Below are positions 1 through 10,993 of a stretch of 64,000 nucleotides of DNA, one piece after another. Made by a program: the position numbers and the translations under genes. The notes under the pieces were generated by a model. It searched no databases. It was not told the origin of the DNA and was given only the letters and a program-made list of their open reading frames with translations. The first letter of the stretch is position 1. Every line of letters starts with the position of its first letter. The stretch comes from Aquariibacter albus (GTDB taxonomy: Bacteria; Pseudomonadota; Gammaproteobacteria; Burkholderiales; Burkholderiaceae_C): NCBI RefSeq assembly GCF_014145335.1, contig NZ_JACIVI010000004.1, positions 124,001-188,000 on the forward strand, written 5' to 3'.

Positions 1-2
1 AA

Positions 3-962
3 CTGCTGGCCGACCCGGCCACCCCGGCCGACTTGCGCGAGCGCCTGCAGCGCAGCCAGCAGATGCGCGACTTCGCGGTGCGCGAACTCGCCCTGCCGGA
101 CAACGCCAGCTACCGCCGCTACGCCGCGCTGGACCGCCCGGCCGTGGTCTGGAACGTGGCGGCCGCCCCGCCGTATTCGCTGGAGCTGCGCCGCTGGTGC
201 TTCCCGGTGGCCGGCTGCGTCGGCTACCGCGGCTACTTCGACCGCGCCGCTGCCGAAGCCGAGGCCGCCCGCCTGCGCGAGGCCGAGGGCCTGGAGACGG
301 TCGTCCTGCCGGTGCCGGCCTACTCCACCCTCGGCAAGCTGCCGGGCGACTGGTTCGCCGACCCGCTGCCCTCCACCCTGATCCGCTGGCCCGAGCCCGA
401 GCTGGCGCGGCTGATCTTCCACGAGCTGGCCCACCAGCGCCTCTACCTGGGGGGCGACACGGCCTTCAATGAAAGCTACGCCACGGCCGTCGAGCGCCTG
501 GGCGGTGCGCGCTGGCTGGCGGCCGAGGCCGGCGCCGAGGCCCGCGCAGCCGATGCCGCCTTCGAAGCCCGGCGGGAGGCCTTCCGCGCCCTGGTCGCCC
601 GCTACCGCGCCCAGCTCGATGTGCTCTACCGCACCGGCGGCCCGACCGCGCGCCTGGCCGCCGACAAGGCCCGCCTCTATGCCGCACTGCGGGCCGAGCA
701 CGCTGCCCTGCGCGACGGCGCCTGGGGCGGCGACCGCCGCTACGACGCCTGGTTCGCGCGGGCGAACAACGCCCTGCTCGGCCTGCAGGCCGCCTACTTC
801 GGCTGGGTGCCGGCCTTCGAAGCCCTGTTCGCGCGCGAAGGCCGGGATTTCGCGCGCTTCCACGCCGCCGTCGAAGCCCTGGCCGGCTTGCCGCCGGCCG
901 AGCGCGAGGCCACACTGCGCGCCCTCATGCCGCCCGAGCCGGCGGCGCCCCTGACCCCCTGA
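3..962 (+). CDS. Predicted zinc aminopeptidase (COG4324 family), 5' truncated
   Basis: The reading frame is open from the first bases of the window and no start codon with a ribosome binding site is visible, so the N-terminus lies upstream. About 319 residues are present. The frame encodes a gluzincin-type HELAH motif (around nt 420-434) and, about a dozen residues later, FNESYA, a plausible third metal ligand. This arrangement is typical of the COG4324 'predicted aminopeptidase' family of proteobacteria. The substrate is unknown and members are often lipoprotein-like at the N-terminus, which cannot be checked here. It is followed after 14 bases by the PHA-system gene. Confidence 0.75.
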   Translation: MLADPATPADLRERLQRSQQMRDFAVRELALPDNASYRRYAALDRPAVVWNVAAAPPYSLELRRWCFPVAGCVGYRGYFDRAAAEAEAARLREAEGLETVVLPVPAYSTLGKLPGDWFADPLPSTLIRWPEPELARLIFHELAHQRLYLGGDTAFNESYATAVERLGGARWLAAEAGAEARAADAAFEARREAFRALVARYRAQLDVLYRTGGPTARLAADKARLYAALRAEHAALRDGAWGGDRRYDAWFARANNALLGLQAAYFGWVPAFEALFAREGRDFARFHAAVEALAGLPPAEREATLRALMPPEPAAPLTP

Positions 963-976
963 CCTGCAGCCCGGCC

Positions 977-1294
977 ATGCCCGTCCTTCACATCCGCCGC
1001 TCCCATGCCCTGGGCCTGGACCGGGCCCGCGAACTGGCCGCCCGCTGGACCGCCGAGGCCGAGGCCCGCTTCGGCATGCGCTGCAGCCCGCAGCCCGGCG
1101 AGGGCGCCGACATCGTGCGCTTCCAGCGTTCCGGCGTGCAGGGCGAGCTTCGGGTGGCCGCCGACTGTTTCAGCCTGGAGGCCCGGCTGGGCCTGGTGCT
1201 GGGCGCTTTCGCGCCGCGCATCCAGGCTGAGATCGAGGCCAATCTCGACCAACTGCTGGCCGGGGAAGCCGGCCTGCCGCCCGCGACCCCCTGA
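977..1294 (+). CDS. Polyhydroxyalkanoic acid system family protein
   Basis: This 105-residue protein begins MPVLHIRRSHALGLDRAREL and contains a central segment rich in short charged strands. That is the pattern of the small polyhydroxyalkanoic-acid granule-region family (TIGR02610 type), whose members are encoded near PHA or fatty-acid genes in beta- and gammaproteobacteria. The biochemical role is not established. The start ATG lies 15 bases after the stop of the upstream peptidase, so the two are probably cotranscribed. Confidence 0.65.
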   Translation: MPVLHIRRSHALGLDRARELAARWTAEAEARFGMRCSPQPGEGADIVRFQRSGVQGELRVAADCFSLEARLGLVLGAFAPRIQAEIEANLDQLLAGEAGLPPATP

Positions 1295-1314
1295 GCAGGC
1301 CCGGCCGGGCCCGC

Positions 1315-1920
1315 TCAGCGCCGGTCCGGAAAGAAGTGGGCGACGCGCTGCCGGACCAGCTCGGGTTCCAGGGTGGCGTCGAAGCCGCTGGCGCCGCGCT
1401 GGCGGATCAGCGTGGCCCAGGGCAGGGTGTCGGTCTCGGCCTTCAGGCGGGCGTGGTAGTCGTCGAAGCGCCCGATCACCCGGGCCGGCACGCCCCCGAC
1501 GATCGCGCCCTCGGGCACGTCCCGCGTGACGACGGCGCCGGCAGCCACGATCGCGCGCGGCCCGATCGACACGCCGCGCAGCACGATGGCGCCGTGGCCG
1601 ATGAAGACATGGTCGTGCACGACGATGCGCCCGACGGCGTCGACCGCCTCGCCCCCGAGCTGCGAGAACACGGCGGCCGAGGCGTCATGCCCGATCAGGC
1701 TGCAGTCGGACAGCACCACATTGCTGCCGATCCAGACATAGGCCGGGTCGGTGATGTTCGCGCCGAGGTTGATGTGCACCCGCTCGCCGATGTGCCGCAG
1801 GCCGCCATGCGCCCGCAGGAACTCGACATGCTCCGGCACCGTGCGGACGGCGAGCCGGCGGTAGAGCGGGACGAAGCGGCCGTGGCGAAGGGCGAGATGG
1901 CGCAGGAGGCGTCGCAGCAT
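1315..1920 (-). CDS. Hexapeptide-repeat acyltransferase
   Basis: The 201-residue protein carries left-handed beta-helix hexapeptide repeats from about residue 50 to 155. They include [25 protein letters not shown] and [12 protein letters not shown], followed by the GVPARVIG closure typical of xenobiotic or sugar acetyltransferases. It would transfer an acyl group, usually from acetyl-CoA, to a hydroxyl or amino group of an envelope sugar. The acceptor cannot be deduced. It is convergent with the PHA-system gene and reads away from the acyl-CoA-binding protein gene. Confidence 0.7.
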   Translation of the reverse strand: MLRRLLRHLALRHGRFVPLYRRLAVRTVPEHVEFLRAHGGLRHIGERVHINLGANITDPAYVWIGSNVVLSDCSLIGHDASAAVFSQLGGEAVDAVGRIVVHDHVFIGHGAIVLRGVSIGPRAIVAAGAVVTRDVPEGAIVGGVPARVIGRFDDYHARLKAETDTLPWATLIRQRGASGFDATLEPELVRQRVAHFFPDRR

Positions 1921-1994
1921 GGGCTGGAAGGAAGCAGGGGGCGGGCCAGGCCAGCGAGCAGGGGATGGGCGGGGGCCTGGGGGCGGCGGCAGGC

Positions 1995-2249
1995 TCAGCG
2001 CAGCGCGTCCACCCGCTCGATGTACTGCTGCATCGCCGCCTCGGCGCTCAGGCCCTTGAGCTCGGCCCAGGCATCGAACTTGGCCCGGCCGACGAAATCG
2101 GCGAAGCCCGGCCGCTCGCCCTCGGCATCGCCGGCCGTGGCCTGCTTGTAGAGCGCGTAGAGCTGGAGCAGGGTGGCGTTGTCGGGCCGCTCGCTGAGTT
2201 GCTTGGAGGCGGCAACCGCCTGTTCGAAGAGGGTGCGCAGATCGGCCAT
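1995..2249 (-). CDS. Acyl-CoA-binding protein (ACBP)
   Basis: The product has 84 residues, the normal length of a single ACBP domain. It has the family core [12 protein letters not shown] near residue 28 and the [20 protein letters not shown] helix near residue 60. ACBPs bind long-chain acyl-CoA in the cytoplasm. The start is placed at the ATG giving MADLRTLF because the upstream extension is low-complexity and does not belong to the family. The gene lies next to a putative acyltransferase on the same strand, which fits a lipid-related role but does not prove one. Confidence 0.85.
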   Translation of the reverse strand: MADLRTLFEQAVAASKQLSERPDNATLLQLYALYKQATAGDAEGERPGFADFVGRAKFDAWAELKGLSAEAAMQQYIERVDALR

Positions 2250-2341
2250 GGGGCGTCCAGGGGTGGGGCAGGGCGGGCCCGGGCGGCGGATCCGCCGGGC
2301 TGCCGCTTTTACCACCGGCCGGCCCAGGTGGGCGTGCTCCC

Positions 2342-2347
2342 TAGAAT
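2342..2347 (+). promoter_or_regulatory. -10 element (TAGAAT) of the ABC exporter operon
   Basis: TAGAAT lies 29 bases upstream of the chosen TTG start of the ATPase gene. The same element form is found upstream of argB in this window. No convincing -35 hexamer is visible. Confidence 0.45.
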
Positions 2348-2376
2348 CGCGGGCCCCACGTCCACCGGCCTGCCCT

Positions 2377-3354
2377 TTGTCTGCTGCCCTTTCCGCCGCC
2401 CTGCCGGCCCCGGCCTCGCCGCCTTCCGGCCATCCGGCGGTGCGTTTCGAGGGCGTCGAGAAGCGCTATGCGCGCCAGGGCGCGGCGCCGCTGCAGGCCT
2501 TGCAGGGGGTCAGCTTCGACATCCAGCCGGGCGAATTCTTCGGCCTGCTCGGCCCCAATGGCGCGGGCAAGACGACGCTCATCAGCCTGCTGGCCGGCCT
2601 GGCCCGGGCCAGCGCCGGTCGCATCGAGGTGATGGGCCACGAGGTGGTGAGCGACTACGCCGCGGCGCGCCGCGCGCTGGGCATCGTGCCGCAGGAACTG
2701 GTCTTCGACCCCTTCTTCAGCGTGCGCGAGACGCTGCGCATCCAGAGCGGCTACTTCGGCCTGCGCCGCAACGAGGCCTGGATCGACGAGTTGCTGGAGG
2801 CCCTGGGCCTGGCCGACAAGGCCGGCGCCAACATGCGCCAGCTCTCCGGCGGCATGAAGCGGCGTGTGCTCGTGGCCCAGGCCCTGGTGCACCGCCCGCC
2901 GGTCATCGTGCTCGACGAGCCGACGGCCGGCGTCGATGTCGAGCTGCGCCAGACGCTCTGGGCCTTCATCAGCCGCCTGAACCGCGCCGGTCACACCGTG
3001 CTGCTGACCACCCACTACCTGGAAGAGGCGGAGGCCCTGTGCCACCGCATCGCCATGCTCAAGCAGGGCCGGGTGGTGGCGCTGGACCGCACGGCCGCGC
3101 TGCTGGCCGGTGCAGCCCATCCGGTGCTGCGCTTCAAGACCGACGATGCGCTGCCGGCCGCCCTGGCCGCACAGGCCCGCGTCACCGGCCGCACGGTGCA
3201 GCTGCCGGCGCGCGAGGTGCACGGCATCGAGACCCTGCTGGCCAGCCTGCGCCAGGCCGGTGTGCGCATCGAGGACCTGGAGATCGGCCGCGCCGACCTG
3301 GAGGATGTCTTCCTCGGCCTGATGGCCGCGCAGGCTCCGGAGGCCGGCCGATGA
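2377..3354 (+). CDS. ABC-2 type transporter ATP-binding protein
   Basis: This 325-residue ATPase shows Walker A GPNGAGKTT (about residue 61), signature LSGGMKRR (about 164), Walker B VIVLDEPTAGVD and an H-loop TTHYLEEAE. It would energise the membrane partner encoded immediately downstream (ATGA overlap). The pair resembles YadG/YadH exporters. The start is set at TTG 2377 because a -10-like TAGAAT lies just upstream and the further upstream frame has no family resemblance. A start further downstream is possible. The exported substrate is unknown. This pair is commonly found ahead of bolA-murA in Burkholderiales. Confidence 0.88.
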   Translation: MSAALSAALPAPASPPSGHPAVRFEGVEKRYARQGAAPLQALQGVSFDIQPGEFFGLLGPNGAGKTTLISLLAGLARASAGRIEVMGHEVVSDYAAARRALGIVPQELVFDPFFSVRETLRIQSGYFGLRRNEAWIDELLEALGLADKAGANMRQLSGGMKRRVLVAQALVHRPPVIVLDEPTAGVDVELRQTLWAFISRLNRAGHTVLLTTHYLEEAEALCHRIAMLKQGRVVALDRTAALLAGAAHPVLRFKTDDALPAALAAQARVTGRTVQLPAREVHGIETLLASLRQAGVRIEDLEIGRADLEDVFLGLMAAQAPEAGR

Positions 3355-4130
3355 TCGCCGCCGTCCGCCGCGCCCTGGCCGGCGCCGCCCCCTTGTTCCG
3401 CAAGGAGCTGCTGCGCTTCTGGAAAGTGGCTTTCCAGACCATCGCCGCCCCGGTGCTGACCGCCGTGCTCTACCTGCTGATCTTCGGCCACGTGCTGGAC
3501 GAGCGCGTGCAGGTCTTCGACGGCGTGGGCTACACCGCTTTCCTCATCCCCGGCCTGGTGATGATGAGCGTGCTGCAGAACGCCTTCGCGAACAGCTCGT
3601 CCTCGCTGGTGCAGAGCAAGATCACCGGCAACCTGGTCTTCCTGCTGGTCACGCCGCTGTCGCACTGGGCCTGGTTCGCGGCCTACGTCGGCGCGGCCGT
3701 GGTGCGCGGCCTGGTGGTGGGCGGCGGGGTGCTGTTGGTCACGGCCTGGTTCGCTCCGCTGCGCCTGGCCGAGCCGCTGTGGGTGCTGGTCTTCGCGCTG
3801 CTGGGGGCCGGCATGCTCGGCACGCTGGGCCTGATCGCCGGCCTGTGGGCCGACAAGTTCGACCAGATGGCGGCCTTCCAGAACTTCCTGATCATGCCCA
3901 TGACCTTCCTGGCCGGCGTCTTCTATTCGGTGCACAGCCTGCCGGCCGCCTGGCAGGCGGTCAGCCACCTGAACCCTTTCTTCTACATGGTCGACGGCTT
4001 CCGGCGCGGCTTCTTCGGGGTCAGCGACGTGTCGCCCTGGCTGAGCCTGTGCATCGTCGCTGCGGCCTTCCTGGCCGTCGCCGCCCTCGCACTGCGCCTG
4101 CTGGCCCGCGGCTACAAGATCCGCCACTGA
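3351..4130 (+). CDS. ABC-2 type transporter permease
   Basis: The 259-residue inner-membrane protein has about six hydrophobic segments and the ABC-2 family pattern (N-terminal KELLRFWK, central LVTPLSH, late NPFFYMVDGFRRGFFG). Its ATG overlaps the stop of the ATPase gene (ATGA), which indicates translational coupling. Together they form a YadGH-like exporter of unknown substrate. Confidence 0.88.
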   Translation: MIAAVRRALAGAAPLFRKELLRFWKVAFQTIAAPVLTAVLYLLIFGHVLDERVQVFDGVGYTAFLIPGLVMMSVLQNAFANSSSSLVQSKITGNLVFLLVTPLSHWAWFAAYVGAAVVRGLVVGGGVLLVTAWFAPLRLAEPLWVLVFALLGAGMLGTLGLIAGLWADKFDQMAAFQNFLIMPMTFLAGVFYSVHSLPAAWQAVSHLNPFFYMVDGFRRGFFGVSDVSPWLSLCIVAAAFLAVAALALRLLARGYKIRH

Positions 4131-4156
4131 GGCGGTCCAGGCCCCCGCGGCGGGCC

Positions 4157-4705
4157 TCAGTCCTGGGGGGCGGGCTCCGGCAGGCTCAGGGCCTGCGGAA
4201 AGCCGAACAGACCGGCGATCGCCTGCTCCGGCGGCTGCAGCACCGCGCGGTTGTAGCGGGCGGACTGCAGGTTGAACGCCGCCCGGGCCTCGGCCAGCCG
4301 GCATGCGGCGGCCTGCGTGTCGCGGTCGGCCGGCGCCAGGGCCGGGTAGGCCCGGCGCAACAGCGCCAGCGCGCCGAAGGCCCGGGCCAGCGCGGCGTCG
4401 GCGGCGATCCAGCGGGCCATGCGGGCGGGATCCAGCGGGGCCTCGCGGGCCGCCTGCAGCGCTTCGTGCGCCTGCTGCCCGCAGGTGGCCACGGCATCCA
4501 GCCGCGCCGATTCGGCGGGCACGGCCGGCCGCAGGCGTGCTGCCTCGGCGACTTGCTGGTCGATCAGGCCCCGCGCCGCCTCGGCCACCGGCCCGAAGGC
4601 CGCCTGCAGCTGCCGGCGCAGGCGCAGCAGATGCAGCAGCGCACCGAGTGCCCAGGCCAGCACGCCGACGATCAGTCCGATCAAGAGCACTTCGATTGAG
4701 GCCAT
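4157..4705 (-). CDS. LemA-like membrane-anchored protein
   Basis: The 182-residue protein starts MASIEVLL with one N-terminal transmembrane helix (about residues 4-26). A long alpha-helical periplasmic or cytoplasmic part follows, and the C-terminal AFNLQSARYNRAV...FGFPQA segment matches the closing pattern of LemA-family proteins. LemA function is poorly defined. Here the middle part is Ala/Arg-rich, diverged, and lacks the textbook AYPxLKA block in full (RRAYPALAPADRD), so it is a remote member. It is convergent with the ABC exporter. Confidence 0.5.
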   Translation of the reverse strand: MASIEVLLIGLIVGVLAWALGALLHLLRLRRQLQAAFGPVAEAARGLIDQQVAEAARLRPAVPAESARLDAVATCGQQAHEALQAAREAPLDPARMARWIAADAALARAFGALALLRRAYPALAPADRDTQAAACRLAEARAAFNLQSARYNRAVLQPPEQAIAGLFGFPQALSLPEPAPQD

Positions 4706-4811
4706 GGTTCTGCCGGGTCCGCCGCGTGGCGGGCAGTGGGTCCGGGGCGGCACTTTAAGTCGCGCCGGGCGGCCTGGCGCCCCCCATGCCCCCCGACCTT
4801 CGGGGCCTGCC

Positions 4812-4817
4812 TACAAT
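4812..4817 (+). promoter_or_regulatory. -10 element (TACAAT) directly in front of bolA
   Basis: TACAAT ends seven bases before the bolA ATG, so transcription would begin at or within a base or two of the start codon. The same arrangement is seen at lpxC. Confidence 0.5.
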
Positions 4818-4823
4818 CCGGGC

Positions 4824-5087
4824 ATGGCCGATCCGACCCCCGAAGACGTCCAGCGCTACATCGCGCTGGGCCTGCCCTGCGCCCACCTCCAGGTCGAAGG
4901 CGACGGCCGGCATTTCTTCGCGACCATCGTCTCGCCCGAGTTCGAGGGCCTGAACCGCGTGGCGCGCCACCAGCGCGTCTACCGCGCGCTCGGTGACCGC
5001 ATGCGCGAACAGATCCATGCGCTGTCGATGAAGACCCTGACCCCGGCGGAGTTCGACGCCGCCGCGGCCCACCCCACCCACCCCTGA
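4824..5087 (+). CDS. BolA family protein (IbaG-like)
   Basis: This 87-residue protein has the BolA fold pattern: an N-terminal helix EDVQRYIALG, the C-A-H-L strand, HFFATIVSPEFEG, and NRVARHQRVYRALGDRM containing the conserved RHQxVY block, then a C-terminal MKTLTPAEF. BolA/IbaG proteins bind monothiol glutaredoxins and iron-sulfur clusters. In proteobacteria this subgroup sits directly before murA, as here. The start codon lies immediately after a TACAAT element, so the transcript may be almost leaderless. Confidence 0.88.
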   Translation: MADPTPEDVQRYIALGLPCAHLQVEGDGRHFFATIVSPEFEGLNRVARHQRVYRALGDRMREQIHALSMKTLTPAEFDAAAAHPTHP

Positions 5088-5174
5088 TTCCGGCCGCGCG
5101 GCCCGCGCGGTCCGGCAGGCGGTGCGCGCCTCCTGGCGCAGCCGCTTCCGGCGCGGGCCCGGCGGCTTTCCACG

Positions 5175-6508
<1,334 letters not shown>

Positions 6509-6512
<4 letters not shown>

Positions 6513-7168
6513 TCACCCTCGCGCTCTCCAAGGGCCGCATCTTCGAAGAGACGCTGCCGCTGCTGGCGGCCGCCGGCATCACCGTCGGCGAGGACCCGGA
6601 CAAGTCGCGCAAGCTCATCCTGCCGACCAACCAGCCGGACGTGCGCATCGTGATGGTCCGCGCCAGCGACGTGCCGACCTATGTCGAGCATGGCGGGGCC
6701 GACCTCGGCGTGGCCGGCCGCGATGTGCTGCTGGAGCATGCGGCCGGTGGCGTCGGCGCCAGCTCCGGCCTCTACCAGCCGCTGGACCTCAAGATCGCCC
6801 GCTGTCGCCTCAGCGTCGCCGTGCGCGAGGACTTCGACTACGCCCGCGCCGTGCGCCAGGGCTCGCGCATCCGCGTGGCCAGCAAGTACGTGCACCTGGC
6901 CCGCCAGCACTTCGCCGACAAGGGCGTGCATGTCGACCTGATCAAGCTCTATGGCTCGATGGAGCTGGCGCCGCTGACGGGCCTGGCCGATGCCATCGTC
7001 GACCTGGTCTCGACCGGGGGCACGCTGCGCGCCAACCACCTGCGCGAGGTCGAGAAGATCATGGACATCTCCTCGCGACTCGTCGTCAATGCCGCCGCGC
7101 TGAAGCTGCAGCGCGAGCCCATCCGCCGGCTGATCGAGGCCTTCGCCTCGGCCCTGCCGCAGGACTGA
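6509..7168 (+). CDS. hisG: ATP phosphoribosyltransferase, short form
   Basis: HisG joins ATP and PRPP in the first step of histidine synthesis. The 219-residue length is that of the short form, which lacks the C-terminal regulatory domain and needs the HisZ subunit for activity and feedback control. hisZ is not in this window. Family motifs are [16 protein letters not shown] at the N-terminus, [10 protein letters not shown], and the PRPP-binding loop [12 protein letters not shown]. It starts inside the murA stop (ATGA). Confidence 0.95.
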
Positions 7169-7187
7169 ACCCCGGAAGGTCTGCCCG

Positions 7188-8525
7188 ATGACTGCCCCTG
7201 TTGCGATCCGCCGCCTTGCCACCGCCGCCGCCGGCTTCGAGGCCGACTTCCAGCGCGTGCTGCACTGGTCGGCCGAGACCGATGCCGCCATCGAGGACCG
7301 GGTGGCCGAGATCGTCGAGGCCGTGCGCACGCGCGGCGACGCGGCGGTGCTGGAATTCACCGCCCGCTTCGACGGCCTGAACGCCGACAGCGTGGCCGCG
7401 CTGGAGCTGAGCCGTGCCGAGCTGCAGGCCGCCTTCGAAAGCCTGCCCGCCGTGCAGCGCACTGCGCTGGAGGCCGCCGCCGCCCGCGTCCGCCGCTACC
7501 ACGAGCGCCAGCTCGAAGCCTGCGGCCGCAGCTGGAGCTACCGCGACGAGGACGGCAGCCTGCTCGGCCAGAAGGTCACGCCCCTGGACCGCGTGGGCAT
7601 CTATGTGCCGGGCGGCAAGGCCGCCTACCCGAGCAGCGTGCTGATGAACGCCATCCCGGCCCAGGTGGCCGGGGTCGGCGAGATCGTGATGGTCGTGCCC
7701 ACCCCGCGCGGCGAGAAGAACCCCCTGGTGCTGGCCGCCGCCTATGTGGCGGGCGTGCACCGCGCCTTCACCCTGGGCGGCGCGCAGGCCGTGGCGGCCC
7801 TGGCCTACGGCACGGCCACCGTGCCGCGGGTGGACAAGATCACCGGCCCGGGCAATGCCTATGTGGCCAGCGCCAAGCGCCGCGTCTTCGGGCAGGTGGG
7901 CATCGACATGATCGCCGGGCCCAGCGAGATCCTGGTGCTGGCCGACGGCAGCACGCCGGCCGACTGGGTGGCGATCGACCTCTTCAGCCAGGCCGAGCAC
8001 GACGAGCTGGCGCAGAGCATCCTGCTCTGCCCCGATGCCGCCTACCTGGATGCGGTGCAGGCCGCCATCGACCGGCTGCTGCCCAGCATGCCGCGCCAGG
8101 AGGTGATCCGCGCCAGCCTGGAAGGCCGCGGCGCGCTGATCCAGACCGCCTCCATGGAAGAGGCCTGCGCCTTCAGCAATCGCATCGCGCCCGAGCACCT
8201 GGAGGTGTCCAGCGCCGAGCCGCATCGCTGGGAGCCGCTGCTCAAGCATGCCGGCGCCATCTTCCTGGGCGCCTACACCAGCGAGAGCCTGGGCGACTAT
8301 TGCGCCGGCCCCAACCACGTGCTGCCGACCAGCGGCACGGCGCGTTTCAGCTCGCCGCTGGGCGTCTACGACTTCCAGAAGCGCAGCAGCCTGATCGAGG
8401 TCAGCGCGGCCGGTGCCGCCGTGCTGGGTCCGATCGCCGCCGAGCTGGCCTATGGTGAGGGCCTGCAGGCCCACGCCCGGGCCGCCGAGCTGCGCCTGCC
8501 CGTGGTGCCGCCGCAGCGCGGCTGA
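7188..8525 (+). CDS. hisD: Histidinol dehydrogenase
   Basis: HisD oxidises L-histidinol to L-histidine with two NAD+, the final two steps of the pathway. The 445-residue protein contains [31 protein letters not shown], the zinc-ligand region SQAEHDE (Glu-His), and the C-terminal [16 protein letters not shown] loop. The ATG follows a GGAAGG ribosome binding site and lies 19 bases after hisG. Confidence 0.96.
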   Translation: MTAPVAIRRLATAAAGFEADFQRVLHWSAETDAAIEDRVAEIVEAVRTRGDAAVLEFTARFDGLNADSVAALELSRAELQAAFESLPAVQRTALEAAAARVRRYHERQLEACGRSWSYRDEDGSLLGQKVTPLDRVGIYVPGGKAAYPSSVLMNAIPAQVAGVGEIVMVVPTPRGEKNPLVLAAAYVAGVHRAFTLGGAQAVAALAYGTATVPRVDKITGPGNAYVASAKRRVFGQVGIDMIAGPSEILVLADGSTPADWVAIDLFSQAEHDELAQSILLCPDAAYLDAVQAAIDRLLPSMPRQEVIRASLEGRGALIQTASMEEACAFSNRIAPEHLEVSSAEPHRWEPLLKHAGAIFLGAYTSESLGDYCAGPNHVLPTSGTARFSSPLGVYDFQKRSSLIEVSAAGAAVLGPIAAELAYGEGLQAHARAAELRLPVVPPQRG

Positions 8526-8558
8526 GCCCGGTCTGCCGTCCCCCCCGCGAGAGCCCCC

Positions 8559-9641
8559 ATGAGCCGCTACTGGAGCGATGTCGTCCACCGCCTGACCCCC
8601 TACGTGCCGGGTGAACAGCCCCGCATCGAGGGCCTGGTCAAGCTCAACACCAACGAGTGCCCCTACGGGCCCAGCGAGGCCGTGCTGGCCGCGATGGCGG
8701 CGCAGACGGGCGAGGCCCTGCGCCTCTACCCCGACCCGCAGTCCAGCGCGCTGCGCGAGGCCATTGCCGCCCACCACGGCCTCAAGCCCGCCCAGGTCTT
8801 CGTCGGCAACGGCTCGGACGAGGTGCTGGCCCATGCCTTCCTCGCCCTGCTCAAGCACGAGGCGCCGCTGCTGCACCCGGACATCTCCTACAGCTTCTAC
8901 CCGGTCTATGCCAAGCTCTATGGCATCCAGACCCGCGAGCTGCCGCTGGCCGAGGACTTCGGCATCCGGGTGGACGACTACCTGGCCATCGCCCGCGAGG
9001 GCGGGGCCGGCGGCATCATCTTCCCCAACCCGAACGCGCCCACCGGCATGGTCCTGCCGCGGGCCGAGATCCGCCGCCTGCTCGAGGGCGTGCCGGACGC
9101 GCCGGTGGTCATCGACGAGGCCTATGTCGATTTCGGCGGCGAATCGGCCGCGGCCCTGATCGACCACTACCCGCAGCTGCTGGTGACCCGCACGCTGTCG
9201 AAGTCGCGCGCGCTGGCCGGCCTGCGGGTGGGCTATGCGCTGGGCGATCCCGCCCTGATCGAGGCGCTGATCCGCGTCAAGGACAGCTTCAACTCCTATC
9301 CGCTGGACCGGGTGGCCGTCGCGGGCGCGGTCGCCTCCATGCAGGACGAGGCCTGGTTCGCCGCCACCTGCGCGCGCATCGTCGCCACCCGCGAGCGGCT
9401 CGGCGCGGCGCTGGCCGACCGTGGCTTCCAGGTCCTGCCCTCGGCCGCCAACTTCGTCTTCGCCCGCCACCCCGGCCATGCCGGTGCGGCCCTGGCCGCC
9501 GCACTGCGCGAGCACAAGGTGCTGGTGCGCCAGTTCCCGCGGCCCACACGCATCGCCGATTTCCTGCGCATCAGCGTGGGGACCGAGGCGCAGACCGACG
9601 TCCTGCTGGCCGCGCTCGATCGCGTGCTGGCAGCCGCCTGA
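8559..9641 (+). CDS. hisC: Histidinol-phosphate aminotransferase
   Basis: This PLP-dependent class I/II aminotransferase converts imidazole-acetol phosphate to histidinol phosphate. The 360-residue product has the N-terminal [11 protein letters not shown], the NPNAPTG motif, [11 protein letters not shown], and the PLP-lysine region [18 protein letters not shown]. It sits between hisD and hisB in the operon, 33 bases after hisD. Confidence 0.95.
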   Translation: MSRYWSDVVHRLTPYVPGEQPRIEGLVKLNTNECPYGPSEAVLAAMAAQTGEALRLYPDPQSSALREAIAAHHGLKPAQVFVGNGSDEVLAHAFLALLKHEAPLLHPDISYSFYPVYAKLYGIQTRELPLAEDFGIRVDDYLAIAREGGAGGIIFPNPNAPTGMVLPRAEIRRLLEGVPDAPVVIDEAYVDFGGESAAALIDHYPQLLVTRTLSKSRALAGLRVGYALGDPALIEALIRVKDSFNSYPLDRVAVAGAVASMQDEAWFAATCARIVATRERLGAALADRGFQVLPSAANFVFARHPGHAGAALAAALREHKVLVRQFPRPTRIADFLRISVGTEAQTDVLLAALDRVLAAA

Positions 9642-9666
9642 TCCCTCTTTCCGCGAGTCGCCCGCC

Positions 9667-10266
9667 ATGAGCAGCCCCCCCCGCACCGCCTCCGTCCAGC
9701 GTGACACGAAGGAGACGCAGATCCATGTGGCCGTCAACCTCGACGGCACGGGCGAGGCCCAGCTCGCCACCGGCATCGGCTTCTTCGACCACATGCTCGA
9801 CCAGATCGCCCGCCACGGTCTCATCGATCTCCGCATCGACGCGAAGGGCGACCTGCACATCGACGGCCACCACACCGTGGAGGACGTCGGCATCACCCTG
9901 GGCCAGGCCTTCGCCAAGGCCGTGGGCGACAAGCGCGGCATCCGCCGCTACGGCCATGCCTACGTGCCGCTCGATGAAGCGCTGTCGCGCGTGACCATCG
10001 ACTTCTCCGGCCGGCCCGGCCTGCACATGGACGTGAGCTTCACCGCCGGCAGCATCGGCGGCCTGGACACCCAGCTGGTCTTCGAGTTCTTCCAGGGCTT
10101 CGTCAACCATGCCGGCGTGACCCTGCACATCGACAACCTCAAGGGCCACAACGCGCACCACCAGTGCGAGACGATCTTCAAGGCCTTCGCCCGCGCACTG
10201 CGCTTCGCGCTGGAGATCGACCCCCGCGCCGTCGGCGTCATTCCTTCCACCAAAGGCAGCCTCTGA
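9667..10266 (+). CDS. hisB: Imidazoleglycerol-phosphate dehydratase
   Basis: HisB dehydrates imidazole glycerol phosphate using a di-manganese centre. The 199-residue protein is the monofunctional form, without a phosphatase domain. It contains the metal-binding [23 protein letters not shown] and GHNAHHQCE blocks. The start at ATG 9667 gives the expected N-terminus [14 protein letters not shown]. The stop overlaps the hisH start (TGATG). Confidence 0.96.
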   Translation: MSSPPRTASVQRDTKETQIHVAVNLDGTGEAQLATGIGFFDHMLDQIARHGLIDLRIDAKGDLHIDGHHTVEDVGITLGQAFAKAVGDKRGIRRYGHAYVPLDEALSRVTIDFSGRPGLHMDVSFTAGSIGGLDTQLVFEFFQGFVNHAGVTLHIDNLKGHNAHHQCETIFKAFARALRFALEIDPRAVGVIPSTKGSL

Positions 10267-10943
10267 TGGGACGCGTCGCCGTCATCGACTACGGCATGGG
10301 CAACCTGCGCTCCGTGTCGCAGGCCGTGATCCATGCGGCCCAGGCGCTGGGCGGGGCCGCGCCCGAAGTGATCGTGACGGCCGACCCGGCGGCCGTGCGT
10401 GCCGCCGACCGCGTCGTGCTGCCCGGCCAGGGCGCGATGCGCGACTGCATGCGCGAGCTGCGCGAGGCCCACGACGGCGAGCTGCTGGCCGCCGTGCGGG
10501 AGGCCGCCGCCAGCAAGCCGCTGATGGGCGTGTGCGTCGGCATGCAGATGCTGCTCGACCATTCCGAGGAGCAGGACACGCCCGGCCTGGGCCTGATGCC
10601 CGGCCGCGTCCTGCGTTTCCGGCTCGACGACGCGCTGCAGCCCGACGGCAGCCGCTACAAGGTGCCGCAGATGGGCTGGAACCGCGTGCGCCAGCACGCG
10701 TTCCAGGGCGGTGCGCCGCACCCGGTCTGGGCCGGGGTGCCCGACGAGGCCTGGTTCTACTTCGTGCACAGCTACCACGCCGCGCCTGCCGATGCGGCCC
10801 ACACCGCGGGCAGCACCGAGTACGGCGCGCGGTTTACCAGCGCGGTGGCCCGGGATAATATTTTTGCGACCCAGTTCCACCCCGAGAAGAGCGCGGCACA
10901 CGGCCTGGCCCTCTACCGCAACTTCCTGCGCTGGCGTCCCTGA
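10266..10943 (+). CDS. hisH: Imidazole glycerol phosphate synthase, glutaminase subunit
   Basis: HisH hydrolyses glutamine and delivers ammonia to HisF. The 225-residue class I amidotransferase shows [10 protein letters not shown], the nucleophile elbow GVCVGMQML with the catalytic cysteine, and the catalytic HPEK (FHPEKS) near the C-terminus. Its obligate partner hisF is not downstream in this operon and must be elsewhere in the genome. Confidence 0.95.
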   Translation: MGRVAVIDYGMGNLRSVSQAVIHAAQALGGAAPEVIVTADPAAVRAADRVVLPGQGAMRDCMRELREAHDGELLAAVREAAASKPLMGVCVGMQMLLDHSEEQDTPGLGLMPGRVLRFRLDDALQPDGSRYKVPQMGWNRVRQHAFQGGAPHPVWAGVPDEAWFYFVHSYHAAPADAAHTAGSTEYGARFTSAVARDNIFATQFHPEKSAAHGLALYRNFLRWRP

Positions 10944-10993
10944 GACCGGCCCCCGCGGTCCGTCTGTCCCCGATCCCTTCCCTCGAACCGGCC